From Candidatus Pelagibacter communis (GTDB lineage Bacteria; Pseudomonadota; Alphaproteobacteria; Pelagibacterales; Pelagibacteraceae), in contig NZ_CVSF01000019.1 in assembly GCF_001179925.1 (NCBI RefSeq), forward strand, positions 1 to 64,000: a DNA stretch of 64,000 nt. Direction: 5' to 3'. This document shows positions 55,261-64,000 of this stretch, piece after piece (position 1 is the stretch's first letter; every line of letters begins with the position of its first letter). Both the position numbers and the translations under genes were made by a program. Under the pieces are notes generated by a model. It saw only the letters and a program-made list of their open reading frames with translations, searched no databases and was not told the DNA's origin.

Positions 55261-55800
55261 ATGTTCGTTCAAACAGAATCAACACCAAATCCTAATTCAT
55301 TAAAATTTTTACCAGGTAGAGTGGTATCTAAAAGTGGGTCATTCGAAATTACCAAAAAGGATGAAGTTAAAAATGAATTAGTAAGAAATTTAATGTCAGT
55401 TAATGGAGTAGAAGGTGTTTTTTTGAGTAAAGAATTTATTTCAATCAATAAATATGATCATACTTCGTGGGATGAAATTAAACACATTGTAATATCTTTA
55501 ATAAATGATTTTTATTCTAATGGTAAAGAGTTTGTAATTGATAAAAGTCCTTTTGAAGAAAACGAAAATCTGAGTGATGTTGAAAAAAAAATTGTAAAAA
55601 TTTTAAATGAAAAGATAAGACCAGCGGTTGCTAAAGATGGTGGTGATATCAAATTTAAAGAATTTAAAAATGGTATTGTAATGGTTCAGCTTCAAGGAAG
55701 CTGTTCTGGGTGCCCTAGTTCAACAATGACTCTTAAACAAGGAGTTCAAAATCTTCTTTGTCATTACCTGCCAGAGGTGAAAGAAGTTGTAGCAGTCTAA
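55261..55800 (+). CDS. NifU-family iron-sulfur carrier (NFU1/NfuA type)
   Basis: 179 residues. N-terminal Nfu domain with MFVQTESTPNPNSLKFLPG (1-19) and C-terminal NifU domain with KIRPAVAKDGGDIKFKEF and GSCSGCPSSTMTLKQGVQN (about 143-161), whose CxxC binds a [4Fe-4S] cluster between two subunits. Delivers clusters to apoproteins. This is the alphaproteobacterial and mitochondrial NFU1 architecture. Two bases separate it from the glucosaminidase start. Confidence 0.93.
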   Translation: MFVQTESTPNPNSLKFLPGRVVSKSGSFEITKKDEVKNELVRNLMSVNGVEGVFLSKEFISINKYDHTSWDEIKHIVISLINDFYSNGKEFVIDKSPFEENENLSDVEKKIVKILNEKIRPAVAKDGGDIKFKEFKNGIVMVQLQGSCSGCPSSTMTLKQGVQNLLCHYLPEVKEVVAV

Positions 55801-55802
55801 AT

Positions 55803-56888
55803 ATGAGAAAATTTATTAAGAATAAGAAAATTAAGGTTTTTAAAACTATAGATGATAATAATTTGGGATCTCTTGTTAGAACTTTAATAAGTAGTTTGGT
55901 TGTAATTTTAGGATTTTATTCATTGCCTTTGATTGCTAATTTTACGAATGACAATATATTAAATACTAAAGAATTCAGGAATAATTCAAAAACTGTTTTA
56001 GCTTACACATTAGACAAACAAACTAATGGTAATTTAGATGGTGATGAGCAATACGATGAGAGAGATTTACTTGTTGATATTTACAATTTAAATGAGAAAG
56101 AAACTGATGCAGTAAGATTAGATGCTTCAACAATTCTTCAGCTTTACGAAGATACAAACTATAAATTAGACGATATAAGAAAAAATAAATTAGTTAAACC
56201 AGTAGCATTAGACTCATTTCCGCGTGAAATTAAAAAGATTGAGAGTGTTAAAAAGAGAAAAGAATTTTTTATTCAAATAGTATTACCCTTAATATTACAG
56301 GAGAACAATAATATAAGATTAGACAGAAAAAGACTGTTCAGCATAATAAATAAAAGTAATAACTCTGACCTAGAAAAAAAATGGTTAGATAAAAAATATA
56401 AACAATATGGGATTCCATCAAAAGACTTATCAACTCTTAAAATTAGAATGGATGAAGTGCCAGTATCTTTGGCACTAGCACAAGCAGCAAAAGAAACTGG
56501 CTGGGGCACCTCAAGATTTGCTCAAGATGGAAACGCACTTTTTGGTCAGTGGACTTGGTCGGGCGATGGTTTAAAACCCAAAGAGGCTGATGAAAACAAA
56601 GGACATAAAGTTATGAAGTTTAATGTTCTTCAAGCGTCAGTTAGAGCCTATCAAAGAAATTTAAATACACATAAAACATATAAAGAATTTAGACTTGCAA
56701 GAGCAAAATTGAGAGACGCGGGCAAACCGTTAGATAGCATTATTCTTTCACAATACTTAGATGAGTATGCTGAGACAGGTCAACAATATGTTAAAATTTT
56801 ACAAAAAATTATTAAACAAAACAACTTAAAAGATTTTGATAACGCTAAACTTCTACCTTCTAGTCTAGAATTAGAAAGTTTAATTTAA
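55803..56888 (+). CDS. membrane-anchored glucosaminidase (Bax/FlgJ-like)
   Basis: 361 residues from ATG 55803. One membrane segment (about 24-45, LVRTLISSLVVILGFYSLPL), a linker, then a glucosaminidase domain (about 205-330): VSLALAQAAKETGWGTSRFA has the catalytic Glu near residue 230, followed by NALFGQWTW. It would cleave peptidoglycan glycan strands in the periplasm. An upstream in-frame ATG (55758) lies in nfu and gives no family residues. The stop interlocks with the convergent deacetylase stop (TTAA). Confidence 0.87.
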   Translation: MRKFIKNKKIKVFKTIDDNNLGSLVRTLISSLVVILGFYSLPLIANFTNDNILNTKEFRNNSKTVLAYTLDKQTNGNLDGDEQYDERDLLVDIYNLNEKETDAVRLDASTILQLYEDTNYKLDDIRKNKLVKPVALDSFPREIKKIESVKKRKEFFIQIVLPLILQENNNIRLDRKRLFSIINKSNNSDLEKKWLDKKYKQYGIPSKDLSTLKIRMDEVPVSLALAQAAKETGWGTSRFAQDGNALFGQWTWSGDGLKPKEADENKGHKVMKFNVLQASVRAYQRNLNTHKTYKEFRLARAKLRDAGKPLDSIILSQYLDEYAETGQQYVKILQKIIKQNNLKDFDNAKLLPSSLELESLI

Positions 56889-57946
56889 TTTCTAGAAATT
56901 ATAAACTGAGTACCAAACCATCTCCACTTACCATCATCATTTAGAGAGCAATTTACTCTTCCTCTTCTTGGAAGAAAAGCTTCTCTGAATTCTATGAACA
57001 AAGTGTCATCTTTAAATTTAATATTCGATTTTTCCCATTTATCACCTTCGTTAGAATAACAATTTATATTTTTAATATTTTTTTGATTTTTAAAAAACTG
57101 TACTGAAAAGATTGGAGGATTATTCTTTTTATCAAGTTTTTTTTCTAAAGGAATTAAATTTTTATATTCTAGTGGATAAGTATTTATGATAGTTTTGAAT
57201 CTTTTTAACTCTCCATAATTTTCATTAATTGGAAATCTGGGTAGTTGAAATTTTTCTTTATTTACATCAATTACACCAGAGTGCTGTCCAAAGGCGAACA
57301 TGAAATTGTTAGAAATATAATTTCTCATGAATTCAGAGTATTCACCGAAAGGATATGAAAATAGTTTTGGAATATAATTGATTTTTTCCTTAAAAATTTT
57401 ATTAGCTTTTTCAATATCTTTAACGAAATCTTCATCACTTTCTTCTATTAAATACTCATGGGAATGAGAATGGTGTCCTATCATTGTAAAACTTTCTTTT
57501 TCTATTTCTTTAATTTGTTCCCAAGTCATATAACCTTTATTTCCAACTGGTTCAGTTGAAACAAATAAAATAAAAGGAATTTTATTTTTTTTTAAATATG
57601 GCCATGCAACATCGTAAAAAGATTGGAAGCCATCATCAATAGTTAAAAGGATTTTTTTTTGTTTTTTTGGAATACTGAAATTTTGTTGAAATTTTTCTGG
57701 ATTAATGAATTCGTAATTCAAATCATTAATCATTTTTATATGTTTTAAAAAAACCTCCATTCGAATATTTGTTGATGGGTATTTGTTTTCATCAAATCTA
57801 TGATACATAATTGATAGAACACCCTCATCTTTAGAATATTGTTTGATATTATTTTCATCTGCTTTAGAATTTATAATTAAAAAAATAATTAATATGAATG
57901 ATTTGATAATTGATGCAGCCAAAGAAAAAATATTTTTAATGCTCAT
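56885..57946 (-). CDS. exported polysaccharide deacetylase
   Basis: 353 residues. Signal peptide about 1-29 (SFILIIFLIINSKA). NodB-type domain: ILLTIDDGFQSFYDVAWPYL holds the catalytic Asp pair (about 95-115), MIGHHSHSHEYL the metal His residues, and LFSYPFGEYSEFM the third motif. Near 225-353 is an extra domain of unknown role. It would remove acetyl groups from a sugar polymer, possibly peptidoglycan. The start overlaps the divergent tsaB by 53 bp; removal of the overlap would destroy the signal peptide. Confidence 0.87.
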   Translation of the reverse strand: MSIKNIFSLAASIIKSFILIIFLIINSKADENNIKQYSKDEGVLSIMYHRFDENKYPSTNIRMEVFLKHIKMINDLNYEFINPEKFQQNFSIPKKQKKILLTIDDGFQSFYDVAWPYLKKNKIPFILFVSTEPVGNKGYMTWEQIKEIEKESFTMIGHHSHSHEYLIEESDEDFVKDIEKANKIFKEKINYIPKLFSYPFGEYSEFMRNYISNNFMFAFGQHSGVIDVNKEKFQLPRFPINENYGELKRFKTIINTYPLEYKNLIPLEKKLDKKNNPPIFSVQFFKNQKNIKNINCYSNEGDKWEKSNIKFKDDTLFIEFREAFLPRRGRVNCSLNDDGKWRWFGTQFIISRN

Positions 57947-58280
57947 TAAGGATAGAAATATTTATAGTGTTAGTCATGAAAATAGTAAAACTAATTATGA
58001 AAAATTAACTATTTTAATTAACGATTTTCTTAATGATTATGATTTAAAAATTAACGAAATTTCAAAATTATATGTAAATCGGGGTCCAGGTAGTTTTGCT
58101 GGTATAAGAAATTCTCTTGCTGTCGTTAAAGCTATTTATATAGCAAAAAAAATTGATTATTATTGTTTTAGTTTTGAAGATTTTGACAAATCATATAATA
58201 ATAAATATGAAAATGTTCCCAATTTGTGTGATAAATTAAAGATTAAAAAAAATTTGATTAATCCTATTTATATAAGTTAA
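57894..58280 (+). CDS. tsaB: short TsaB (t6A tRNA modification factor), C-terminal domain missing
   Basis: 128 residues from ATG 57894. LIIDAAKEKIFLMLI and ISKLYVNRGPGSFAGIRNSL are the TsaB ASKHA-fold signatures. TsaB is usually near 220 residues; here the second domain is gone, leaving the part that contacts TsaD. The sequence ends in an ordinary stop, with no decayed remnant after it. Its first 53 bases overlap the opposing deacetylase. fur starts 8 bp downstream; the usual rimI gene is absent. Confidence 0.82.
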   Translation: MNDLIIDAAKEKIFLMLIKDRNIYSVSHENSKTNYEKLTILINDFLNDYDLKINEISKLYVNRGPGSFAGIRNSLAVVKAIYIAKKIDYYCFSFEDFDKSYNNKYENVPNLCDKLKIKKNLINPIYIS

Positions 58281-58288
58281 AATTAATT

Positions 58289-58702
58289 ATGTCAGATACT
58301 ATCGAAACCAAATGCTTGTCCAAAGGTGTTAAATTAACCGATCAAAGAAGAATTATTGCTAAAGTAATGTCAGAGTCTTCAGATCACCCTGATGTAGATG
58401 AACTCTATAAGCGTGTTTCAAAAATTGATCCAAAGATAAGTATTGCAACTGTTTATAGAACAGTAAAATTATTTGAAGAGTCAGGAATTTTAACAAAACA
58501 TGAATTTAAGGGTGGAAAAGCAAGATACGAAGAATTAAACGAGGGACATCATGATCACCTCATTGATGTTCAATCAGGTGAGATTATAGAATTTGTTGAT
58601 GAAGAGATAGAAAAACTACAAAAAAAAGTTGCTGAAAAATATGGTTACTCTTTAGTTGATCACAAACTTGAACTTTATGGAATAAAAAAGAAATCTGAAT
58701 AA
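58289..58702 (+). CDS. fur: Fur-family iron-responsive regulator
   Basis: 137 residues. Winged helix with KLTDQRRIIAKVMSES and ISIATVYRTVKLFEESGIL (recognition helix, about 47-65), then the metal-binding domain with EGHHDHLIDVQSGEIIEF. The usual C-terminal CxxC is not present. Could be Fur, or the Mur branch found in some Alphaproteobacteria. Followed after one base by miaB. Confidence 0.92.
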   Translation: MSDTIETKCLSKGVKLTDQRRIIAKVMSESSDHPDVDELYKRVSKIDPKISIATVYRTVKLFEESGILTKHEFKGGKARYEELNEGHHDHLIDVQSGEIIEFVDEEIEKLQKKVAEKYGYSLVDHKLELYGIKKKSE

Positions 58703-58703
58703 A

Positions 58704-60035
58704 TTGATGAACCAAAAAATTTTTATAAAAACCTTTGGTTGTCAAATGAATGAGTATGACTCCAATAGAATATATGACTCAGTAAAAAAAATTGGTTATG
58801 AAAAAACTAATAATCATGAAGACGCAAATTGTTATTTGATTAATACCTGCCATATAAGGGATAAAGCAAAAGAAAAAGTCTATCATGAAGTTGGTAGATT
58901 AAAAAAAATATTTAGAACAAAGATTAAACCTTTAGTAATTGTAGCAGGTTGTGTTGCTCAAGCAGAACATGAAGAAATGATAAATAGAGAACCTTATATT
59001 GATTTGGTATTAGGACCTCAAGCTTACCATAAAATTAACGAAACAATATTAAATTATCATATTAAAAAAAAGAAATTAGAAGAGACTGAGTTTGATGCAA
59101 TTTCAAAGTTTGATTATTTCAGCAAGATTAAAAATCAAACAAAAAAAATTTCATCTTATTTAACAATACAAGAGGGTTGTGATAAATTTTGTCATTTTTG
59201 CGTTGTTCCATATACAAGGGGACCAGAATACTCTAGACCATTTGTTCAAGTTTTGGATGAAGCCAAACATTTAATTGATAACGGGTCCAAAGAAATTATT
59301 CTTTTAGGTCAAAATGTAAATGCTTATAATTTTGAGGGATTTAAGTTGTCTGATTTAATTTTGGAATTAGAAAAAATTTCTGGTATTGAACGTATACGTT
59401 ATACAACTTCACATCCAAAAGATATGACTAATGATTTGATTGATGTTTATAAATACTCAAAAAAATTAATGCCTTTAGTTCATTTACCAGTTCAAAGCGG
59501 TTCTGATAAAGTTTTAGAGTTGATGAACAGGAAACACACAATAAAAACATATTTAGAAATATTTGATAAATTTAAAAAAATTAATCCAAAAATTAAATTT
59601 TCAAGTGACTTTATTATTGCTTACCCTGGCGAAACAGATATTGATTTTAATGAAACCTTAAAACTCATCGATAATGTAAAATTTATAAATTCTTTCTCAT
59701 TTATTTTTAGTCCAAGACCCGGAACGGCAGCTTCTGATTTACCAGTCATAGACAAAAAAAAAACGATTGAAAGATTAGAGCTCGTTCAACAAAAATTATT
59801 CATGAATCAGCTTAAAATTAATAAGTCTATAGAGAATACAATAATAGATGTTTTGGTTGAGAATCGAACTGATGATAAATCTAAATTATTTGGCAGATCA
59901 GAATACATGACGTCAGTTTTATTTGAAGGAAGTGATGATTTTATTGGTAAAGTGATCAAAGTAAAAATCCAAAGCAGCAATCAAAACACTTTATTTGGGG
60001 AAATTATTGATCAATCAAATCAGAGGGTAGCTTAA
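58704..60035 (+). CDS. miaB: tRNA-2-methylthio-N6-dimethylallyladenosine synthase MiaB
   Basis: 443 residues. The N-terminal cluster cysteines lie in FGCQMNEYDS, INTCHIRDKA and AGCVAQAEHEE; the radical SAM motif is EGCDKFCHFCVVPYTRG (about 156-172, CxxxCxxC). A TRAM domain ends the protein (about 375-443). It methylthiolates i6A37 in tRNAs. Two adjacent ATGs (58704, 58707) are both possible starts. phoH follows after 3 bp. Confidence 0.97.
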   Translation: MMNQKIFIKTFGCQMNEYDSNRIYDSVKKIGYEKTNNHEDANCYLINTCHIRDKAKEKVYHEVGRLKKIFRTKIKPLVIVAGCVAQAEHEEMINREPYIDLVLGPQAYHKINETILNYHIKKKKLEETEFDAISKFDYFSKIKNQTKKISSYLTIQEGCDKFCHFCVVPYTRGPEYSRPFVQVLDEAKHLIDNGSKEIILLGQNVNAYNFEGFKLSDLILELEKISGIERIRYTTSHPKDMTNDLIDVYKYSKKLMPLVHLPVQSGSDKVLELMNRKHTIKTYLEIFDKFKKINPKIKFSSDFIIAYPGETDIDFNETLKLIDNVKFINSFSFIFSPRPGTAASDLPVIDKKKTIERLELVQQKLFMNQLKINKSIENTIIDVLVENRTDDKSKLFGRSEYMTSVLFEGSDDFIGKVIKVKIQSSNQNTLFGEIIDQSNQRVA

Positions 60036-60038
60036 AAT

Positions 60039-61037
60039 TTGAGTATTAGTAAGAAAAAAAATTTTGATTCTAACTTAAAATTTGTTTATTCAGATAATGA
60101 TACTTTAAGTGTTATTTTTCATGATAATGATTTGTTAATGGGAGTTGTTGGAGAATTTAATAAAAACTTAAAAGAATTAGAAAAGATAACAGGCTCGAAT
60201 CTTTATTCTAGAGGAAACTCTATTCTTATTAAATCAACACCAGACAAAAATGAAAAGGTCAAAGAAGCAATACAATTTTTAGCCAATCAGTTTATTAATA
60301 ATGGAAATATTGAAAATAAAGACATATTATCTTCTATAGATAAATTTATGATAGAGGAAAAAGTTAAAAATCAAAATGTAACTGATATTATCAAAACTCC
60401 GAAAAAATCAATTATTCCAAGATCAGAAAAACAAAAAAATTATGTTAGAGCACTAAGACAAAGTGATATAATAATTTCTGCAGGTCCAGCAGGTACAGGA
60501 AAAACTTTTTTAGCTGTAGCGGTTGGCTTAACAATGCTGCTTGAAAAAAAAATTGAAAGAATAATTTTATCTAGACCTGCTGTAGAAGCAGGAGAAAGAT
60601 TAGGATTTTTGCCGGGTGATATGAAGGAAAAAGTAGACCCTTATTTAAGGCCTTTATATGATTCTTTATACGATTTATTTCACTTTGAAAAAATACAGAG
60701 AATGATTGAGATTGGTGATATTGAAATAGCCCCCTTAGCGTATATGCGTGGTAGAACATTAAAAAATTCATTTGCTATTTTAGATGAAGCACAAAATGCT
60801 ACCGATACTCAAATAAAGATGTTTCTTACGAGAATAGGTGAAAATTCTAAAATTGTAGTAAATGGAGATCCATCTCAAATAGATCTTCCAAATAAAAGTA
60901 TGTCAGGTCTGGACAGGTCAAAAAAACTTTTATCTCATTTGAATGAAATAACTGTTATCGATTTTGATCATTCAGATGTTGTTAGGCATCCGTTAGTATC
61001 AAAGATTGTTAAAGCTTATAGCAATCATAATGATTAG
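60039..61037 (+). CDS. PhoH-family ATPase
   Basis: 332 residues, starting at TTG (60039); no ATG or GTG fits the family start. An N-terminal KH-like region is followed by the PhoH core: PRSEKQKNYVRALRQSDI, Walker A SAGPAGTGKTFLAVAVG (near 146-162), Walker B SFAILDEAQNAT and SKIVVNGDPSQIDLP. Placed with ybeY, it probably works in rRNA processing or RNA quality control. Overlaps ybeY by 8 bp. Confidence 0.94.
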   Translation: MSISKKKNFDSNLKFVYSDNDTLSVIFHDNDLLMGVVGEFNKNLKELEKITGSNLYSRGNSILIKSTPDKNEKVKEAIQFLANQFINNGNIENKDILSSIDKFMIEEKVKNQNVTDIIKTPKKSIIPRSEKQKNYVRALRQSDIIISAGPAGTGKTFLAVAVGLTMLLEKKIERIILSRPAVEAGERLGFLPGDMKEKVDPYLRPLYDSLYDLFHFEKIQRMIEIGDIEIAPLAYMRGRTLKNSFAILDEAQNATDTQIKMFLTRIGENSKIVVNGDPSQIDLPNKSMSGLDRSKKLLSHLNEITVIDFDHSDVVRHPLVSKIVKAYSNHND

Positions 61038-61491
61038 TGTAGAAGTCTTATCAGATGACAAAAACTGGTCAAAAAAAATAAAAAGATTAAAACCTTTTTT
61101 TTATTCTGTTTGTAAATCTTTTCCAAAAAAATATCGTTTTATAAATAAAAAAATATTTTTAACGCTATTATTATCAAATAATAAAGGTATTCAAAAATTA
61201 AATAAAAAGTTTAGAAATAAAAATAAGCCAACAGATATATTATCATTTCCTTTAAATACTAAAATAAAAATTAATAATAAAATATACTTAGGAGATATTA
61301 TTATTAGCTATAATTTTATGGACAAACCTAAAAATCAAAAAATAGATTTTTTTAAAATAAAAGTTATAAAAACATTTATTCATGGGTTTTTGCACTTACT
61401 AGGATTTAATCATATTAAAATGAAAGATTATAAAAGCATGTTAAAAGAGGAAGAAAAAATTTATCATTCAGTTATCAAAAAGATTAATTAA
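61030..61491 (+). CDS. ybeY: endoribonuclease YbeY
   Basis: 153 residues from ATG 61030, which lies 8 bp inside phoH. KPTDILSFPLN is conserved, and TFIHGFLHLLGFNH (about 115-128) supplies the three zinc-binding His residues (HGxLHLxGxxH). It matures 16S rRNA ends. An earlier ATG at 61006 would add eight residues within phoH and is less likely. The lnt start follows after one base. Confidence 0.95.
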   Translation: MISVEVLSDDKNWSKKIKRLKPFFYSVCKSFPKKYRFINKKIFLTLLLSNNKGIQKLNKKFRNKNKPTDILSFPLNTKIKINNKIYLGDIIISYNFMDKPKNQKIDFFKIKVIKTFIHGFLHLLGFNHIKMKDYKSMLKEEEKIYHSVIKKIN

Positions 61492-61492
61492 T

Positions 61493-63028
61493 TTGAAAAA
61501 AAAAATTTACTTCGAATATTTATACTTAGTAGTCTTGGGTATTTTATCTTCATTAAGTTTACCACCTTATAATTTTTTATTCATTAATTTTGCAACATTT
61601 AGTTTATTTTTTATCTACATTTTTCATAAGAAAAAAAGTTCTAGTAGAAATAATAAATTTTTGTACGGTTGGTTTTTTGGTTTTGGATATTTTTTATCTA
61701 ATTTATATTGGATTACGATCTCATTATCTTTTGATATAAATTTTAAACACTTGATACCTATTGTTTTGTTTTTAATTCCAGCTTTCCTAGCAATTTTTTA
61801 CGGTATTTTTACTTTCTTTTTTTTCCTTATTAAAATTAAAAAGCCATTAAGCAATTTACTTTTATTTTCACTTTTATTTGGATTTATTGAATTTTTGAGA
61901 GGACATTTTTTGACTGGGTTCCCTTGGAATTTAATTGCTTATAGTTTTTCTAATAATATTGAGATTTTACAAATTTTATCATCTGTTGGTACCTACGCGT
62001 TTAATATTTGGTGTATTACTTTATTTACCAGTCCTGCTATTTTTGTTTTAAGAGAAAATAAAAAAGAAATAATTGTATGCATTTTTTTGTTATTATCGCC
62101 TTTGGCACTTTATATAAGTGGTTATTCAAAAATTAAATTTTTTCAGTCATTAAGTTTAATTCAAAATGATTATGTAATTAGAGTAATAGGATCAAATATT
62201 GCTCTCGAAAGATTTTATGGAAATTTTGATACAAAGTCAGTAATTAATGAATTAATTGAAATTAGTGAGCCTGAATTAGATAGTAAAACATTTTTTCTGT
62301 GGCCAGAAGGAATAATTCCAAATATCAATCAATTAGAATTTCAGGAATTTAAAAATTTATTTTACAAAAAATTTAACAAAAATCATCTACTAGGAATAGG
62401 CATTAATGCTTTCGAAAAAAAAAATAAAGAAGATAGATTTTTTAATTCGTTTTCAATTTATGATCATCAGCTCAATCTTATTAATACTTACAATAAAATT
62501 AACCTAGTTCCTTTTGGTGAATTTTTACCATTTGAAAAAGTACTAGGAAAATTAGGTTTAAAATCTTTAACTAATAATTATCAATCATTTAGTAAAGGAG
62601 AAAAAAGAAATATTTTAAGAATTAGTAAAAACGAATTCGATATAACTATTTTACCTCTCATTTGTTATGAAATAATTTATTCTGGTAGAATTTTTGATGA
62701 CCCTAGTTTTGAATATTTAATTAATGTTTCTGAAGATGGTTGGTTTGGAAAATCTATTGGACCAGATCAGCATTTTGCGCATAGTGTTTTTAGAGCAATT
62801 GAAAGTGGAAAATATTTATTTAGGTCTGCTAATAATGGAATTGCAGCGATAATTGATCCAATGGGTTTAGTGGAAAAAAAGATTCCACTCGAGAAAACAG
62901 GTTATATAGATTTTTCCGAAAAAAGACTTCCAGAAACAACTTTGTTTTCACTTCATGGTAATAAAATGTTTTTAATAATAATTTTATTGTATATTTTTTT
63001 GATATTTTCATTTAATAGAATTTCTTAA
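61493..63028 (+). CDS. lnt: apolipoprotein N-acyltransferase
   Basis: 511 residues with TTG start (61493), directly after the ybeY stop. About seven membrane segments (in 1-205 and a last one near 488-508) flank a nitrilase-like periplasmic domain: [11 protein letters not shown] has catalytic Glu near 270, [13 protein letters not shown] the Lys near 335, and [10 protein letters not shown] the Cys near 390. It adds the third acyl chain to lipoproteins. hlyC/corC, usual between ybeY and lnt, is absent. Stop overlaps metK by one base. Confidence 0.96.
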   Translation: MKKKIYFEYLYLVVLGILSSLSLPPYNFLFINFATFSLFFIYIFHKKKSSSRNNKFLYGWFFGFGYFLSNLYWITISLSFDINFKHLIPIVLFLIPAFLAIFYGIFTFFFFLIKIKKPLSNLLLFSLLFGFIEFLRGHFLTGFPWNLIAYSFSNNIEILQILSSVGTYAFNIWCITLFTSPAIFVLRENKKEIIVCIFLLLSPLALYISGYSKIKFFQSLSLIQNDYVIRVIGSNIALERFYGNFDTKSVINELIEISEPELDSKTFFLWPEGIIPNINQLEFQEFKNLFYKKFNKNHLLGIGINAFEKKNKEDRFFNSFSIYDHQLNLINTYNKINLVPFGEFLPFEKVLGKLGLKSLTNNYQSFSKGEKRNILRISKNEFDITILPLICYEIIYSGRIFDDPSFEYLINVSEDGWFGKSIGPDQHFAHSVFRAIESGKYLFRSANNGIAAIIDPMGLVEKKIPLEKTGYIDFSEKRLPETTLFSLHGNKMFLIIILLYIFLIFSFNRIS

Positions 63029-64000
63029 TGAATAATTTAAAAAACTATCTTTTTACAAGTGAGTCTGTTTCAGAGGGACACCCAGATAAAGTTTCAGACA
63101 GAATTTCTGATATGGTAGTAGATAGTTATTTATCTAATGATCCTTTTTCTAGAGTAGCTTGTGAAACATTAACAACTACTAATAAAGTAGTTCTTGCAGG
63201 GGAGGTAAGAGGTCCAGAAATAAAAAAGGATGAATTAATCAAAAAGGTGAGAGATTGTATTAAAGATATTGGATATGACCAAGAAGGTTTCACTTGGAAA
63301 GAAGCAACGAGAATTGAAAGTCACTTACATTCTCAATCTGCCGACATTGCAATGGGCGTAGATTCTTCGGGTAATAAAGACGAAGGTGCAGGAGACCAAG
63401 GAATTATGTTTGGATATGCATGCGATGAAACAGATGAGTTAATGCCTGCCCCAATTTTTTATTCACATAAAATTTTAAGATTGATGGCTAAGGATCGTAA
63501 ATCTGGTAAATTAAAAAATATAGAACCAGACTCAAAAAGTCAGGTAACATTTGAATATGAAAATGGAAAGCCTAAAAAAGTAAAATCTGTTGTTATATCA
63601 TCTCAACATTCTGCTGATGTTGATCAAGCAAAAGTTAGAGAATTACTTAGACCTTATTTGTTTGAGTCAATTCCAAAAAATTTTTTAGATGAATTTAATG
63701 AAAAAGAATTTTACGTAAATCCTACTGGAAATTTTGTTATAGGTGGTCCAGATGGTGATTGTGGGTTAACAGGCAGAAAAATTATTGTTGATACTTATGG
63801 TGGAGCTGCACCTCACGGCGGTGGAGCTTTTTCTGGAAAGGATCCTACTAAAGTTGACCGATCTGCTGCATATGCCTCAAGATATATTGCAAAAAATATT
63901 GTTTCATCAAAAATTTCAGACAAATGTTTAATCCAACTTGCTTATGCGATCGGTGTTTCAAAACCACTTTCGATTTATGTAAATTTATTTGATAATGATC
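63028..64000 (+). CDS. metK: S-adenosylmethionine synthetase (3' end beyond window)
   Basis: 324 codons are visible before the right edge. [20 protein letters not shown] (7-26) is the MetK opening with the ATP-binding His, [18 protein letters not shown] the second motif, and [20 protein letters not shown] the phosphate-binding loop. Makes SAM from methionine and ATP. The ATG overlaps the lnt stop (TAATG), so there is no room for a SAM riboswitch directly before it. A full MetK would need about 60 more residues. Confidence 0.97.
   Translation, partial: MNNLKNYLFTSESVSEGHPDKVSDRISDMVVDSYLSNDPFSRVACETLTTTNKVVLAGEVRGPEIKKDELIKKVRDCIKDIGYDQEGFTWKEATRIESHLHSQSADIAMGVDSSGNKDEGAGDQGIMFGYACDETDELMPAPIFYSHKILRLMAKDRKSGKLKNIEPDSKSQVTFEYENGKPKKVKSVVISSQHSADVDQAKVRELLRPYLFESIPKNFLDEFNEKEFYVNPTGNFVIGGPDGDCGLTGRKIIVDTYGGAAPHGGGAFSGKDPTKVDRSAAYASRYIAKNIVSSKISDKCLIQLAYAIGVSKPLSIYVNLFDND

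Noticed and set aside
55758-55802. Earlier start for the glucosaminidase (15 extra residues)
   Set aside because: The extension is out of frame inside the 3' end of nfu, has no conserved residues, and the ATG at 55803 gives a normal N-terminus before the membrane segment.
62900-63030. SAM riboswitch before metK
   Set aside because: lnt coding sequence runs into the metK ATG with a one-base overlap, so there is no leader for a riboswitch.
1-64000. CRISPR arrays, insertion sequences, prophage or toxin-antitoxin genes
   Set aside because: No repeat-spacer array, transposase, integrase or phage structural motif is visible; the window is all core genes with very short spacers.

Overview
The window is a stretch of core chromosome from a streamlined, very AT-rich alphaproteobacterium. 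Gene content, gene order, protein sequences and compaction fit the SAR11 clade (Candidatus Pelagibacter and relatives). Support includes the order ppsR-maf-aroE-coaE-dnaQ next to hemE-hemH-hemJ-rho-mnmE-mnmG-rsmG-parA-parB, the small his operon beside hslVU, mostly zero-length or overlapping gene junctions, and no mobile elements, phage genes or CRISPR. The species assignment is inference; no 16S gene is present.

Layout. 1-10 kb: rpe, a heparinase-like protein and purH, then a tRNA-Gly(GCC) with a small methyltransferase just behind it, then ubiH-like, ftsK and lolA. 10-14 kb: leftward his operon (hisB-hisH-orf64-hisA-orf44-hisF-hisE) running on into HIT and GNAT genes. 14-18 kb: hslVU, Smr, Tim44-like, fxsA, secB. 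18-21.5 kb: dnaQ, coaE, aroE, maf, ppsR, all leftward. 21470-21748: the longest non-coding stretch, about 13% G+C by hand count, read here as the replication origin. 21.7-31 kb: rightward block hemE, hemH, hemJ, rho, mnmE, mnmG, rsmG, parA, parB, with a perfect parS palindrome inside rsmG. 31-36 kb: leftward leuS-lptE-holA and a DUF3576 lipoprotein. 36-37 kb: a highly expressed-looking porin with the only strong intrinsic terminator in the window. 37-43 kb: TPR-sulfotransferase, ThiE-like, YggS, an L,D-transpeptidase, an orphan winged-helix regulator, an adenosine-type kinase, nth, dapB and a 56-residue membrane protein. 43-47 kb: dnaJ, dnaK, grpE. 47-52.6 kb: rdgB, LpoA-like, rsmI, BON lipoprotein, malic enzyme. 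52.6-64 kb: murJ, trpS, nfu, a glucosaminidase, a polysaccharide deacetylase, then tsaB-fur-miaB-phoH-ybeY-lnt-metK, the last cut by the window edge.

How it fits together. The centre is the chromosome maintenance hub: origin, parABS, FtsK, DnaQ, HolA. Around it lie heme synthesis, tRNA modification (mnmE, mnmG, miaB, tsaB), protein quality control (hslUV, dnaK/dnaJ/grpE, secB), cell-envelope assembly (lnt, lolA, lptE, murJ, L,D-transpeptidase, glucosaminidase) and amino acid, purine and cofactor synthesis.

I found no clear undescribed multi-gene system. The observations most worth following are the origin with its repeats, the parS/RsmG dual-coding element, three small proteins at operon junctions, a truncated TsaB whose 5' end overlaps an opposing gene, convergent genes that share stop codons, heat-shock-like promoters that imply leaderless mRNAs, and a methyltransferase mRNA that would begin with the 3' end of a tRNA.
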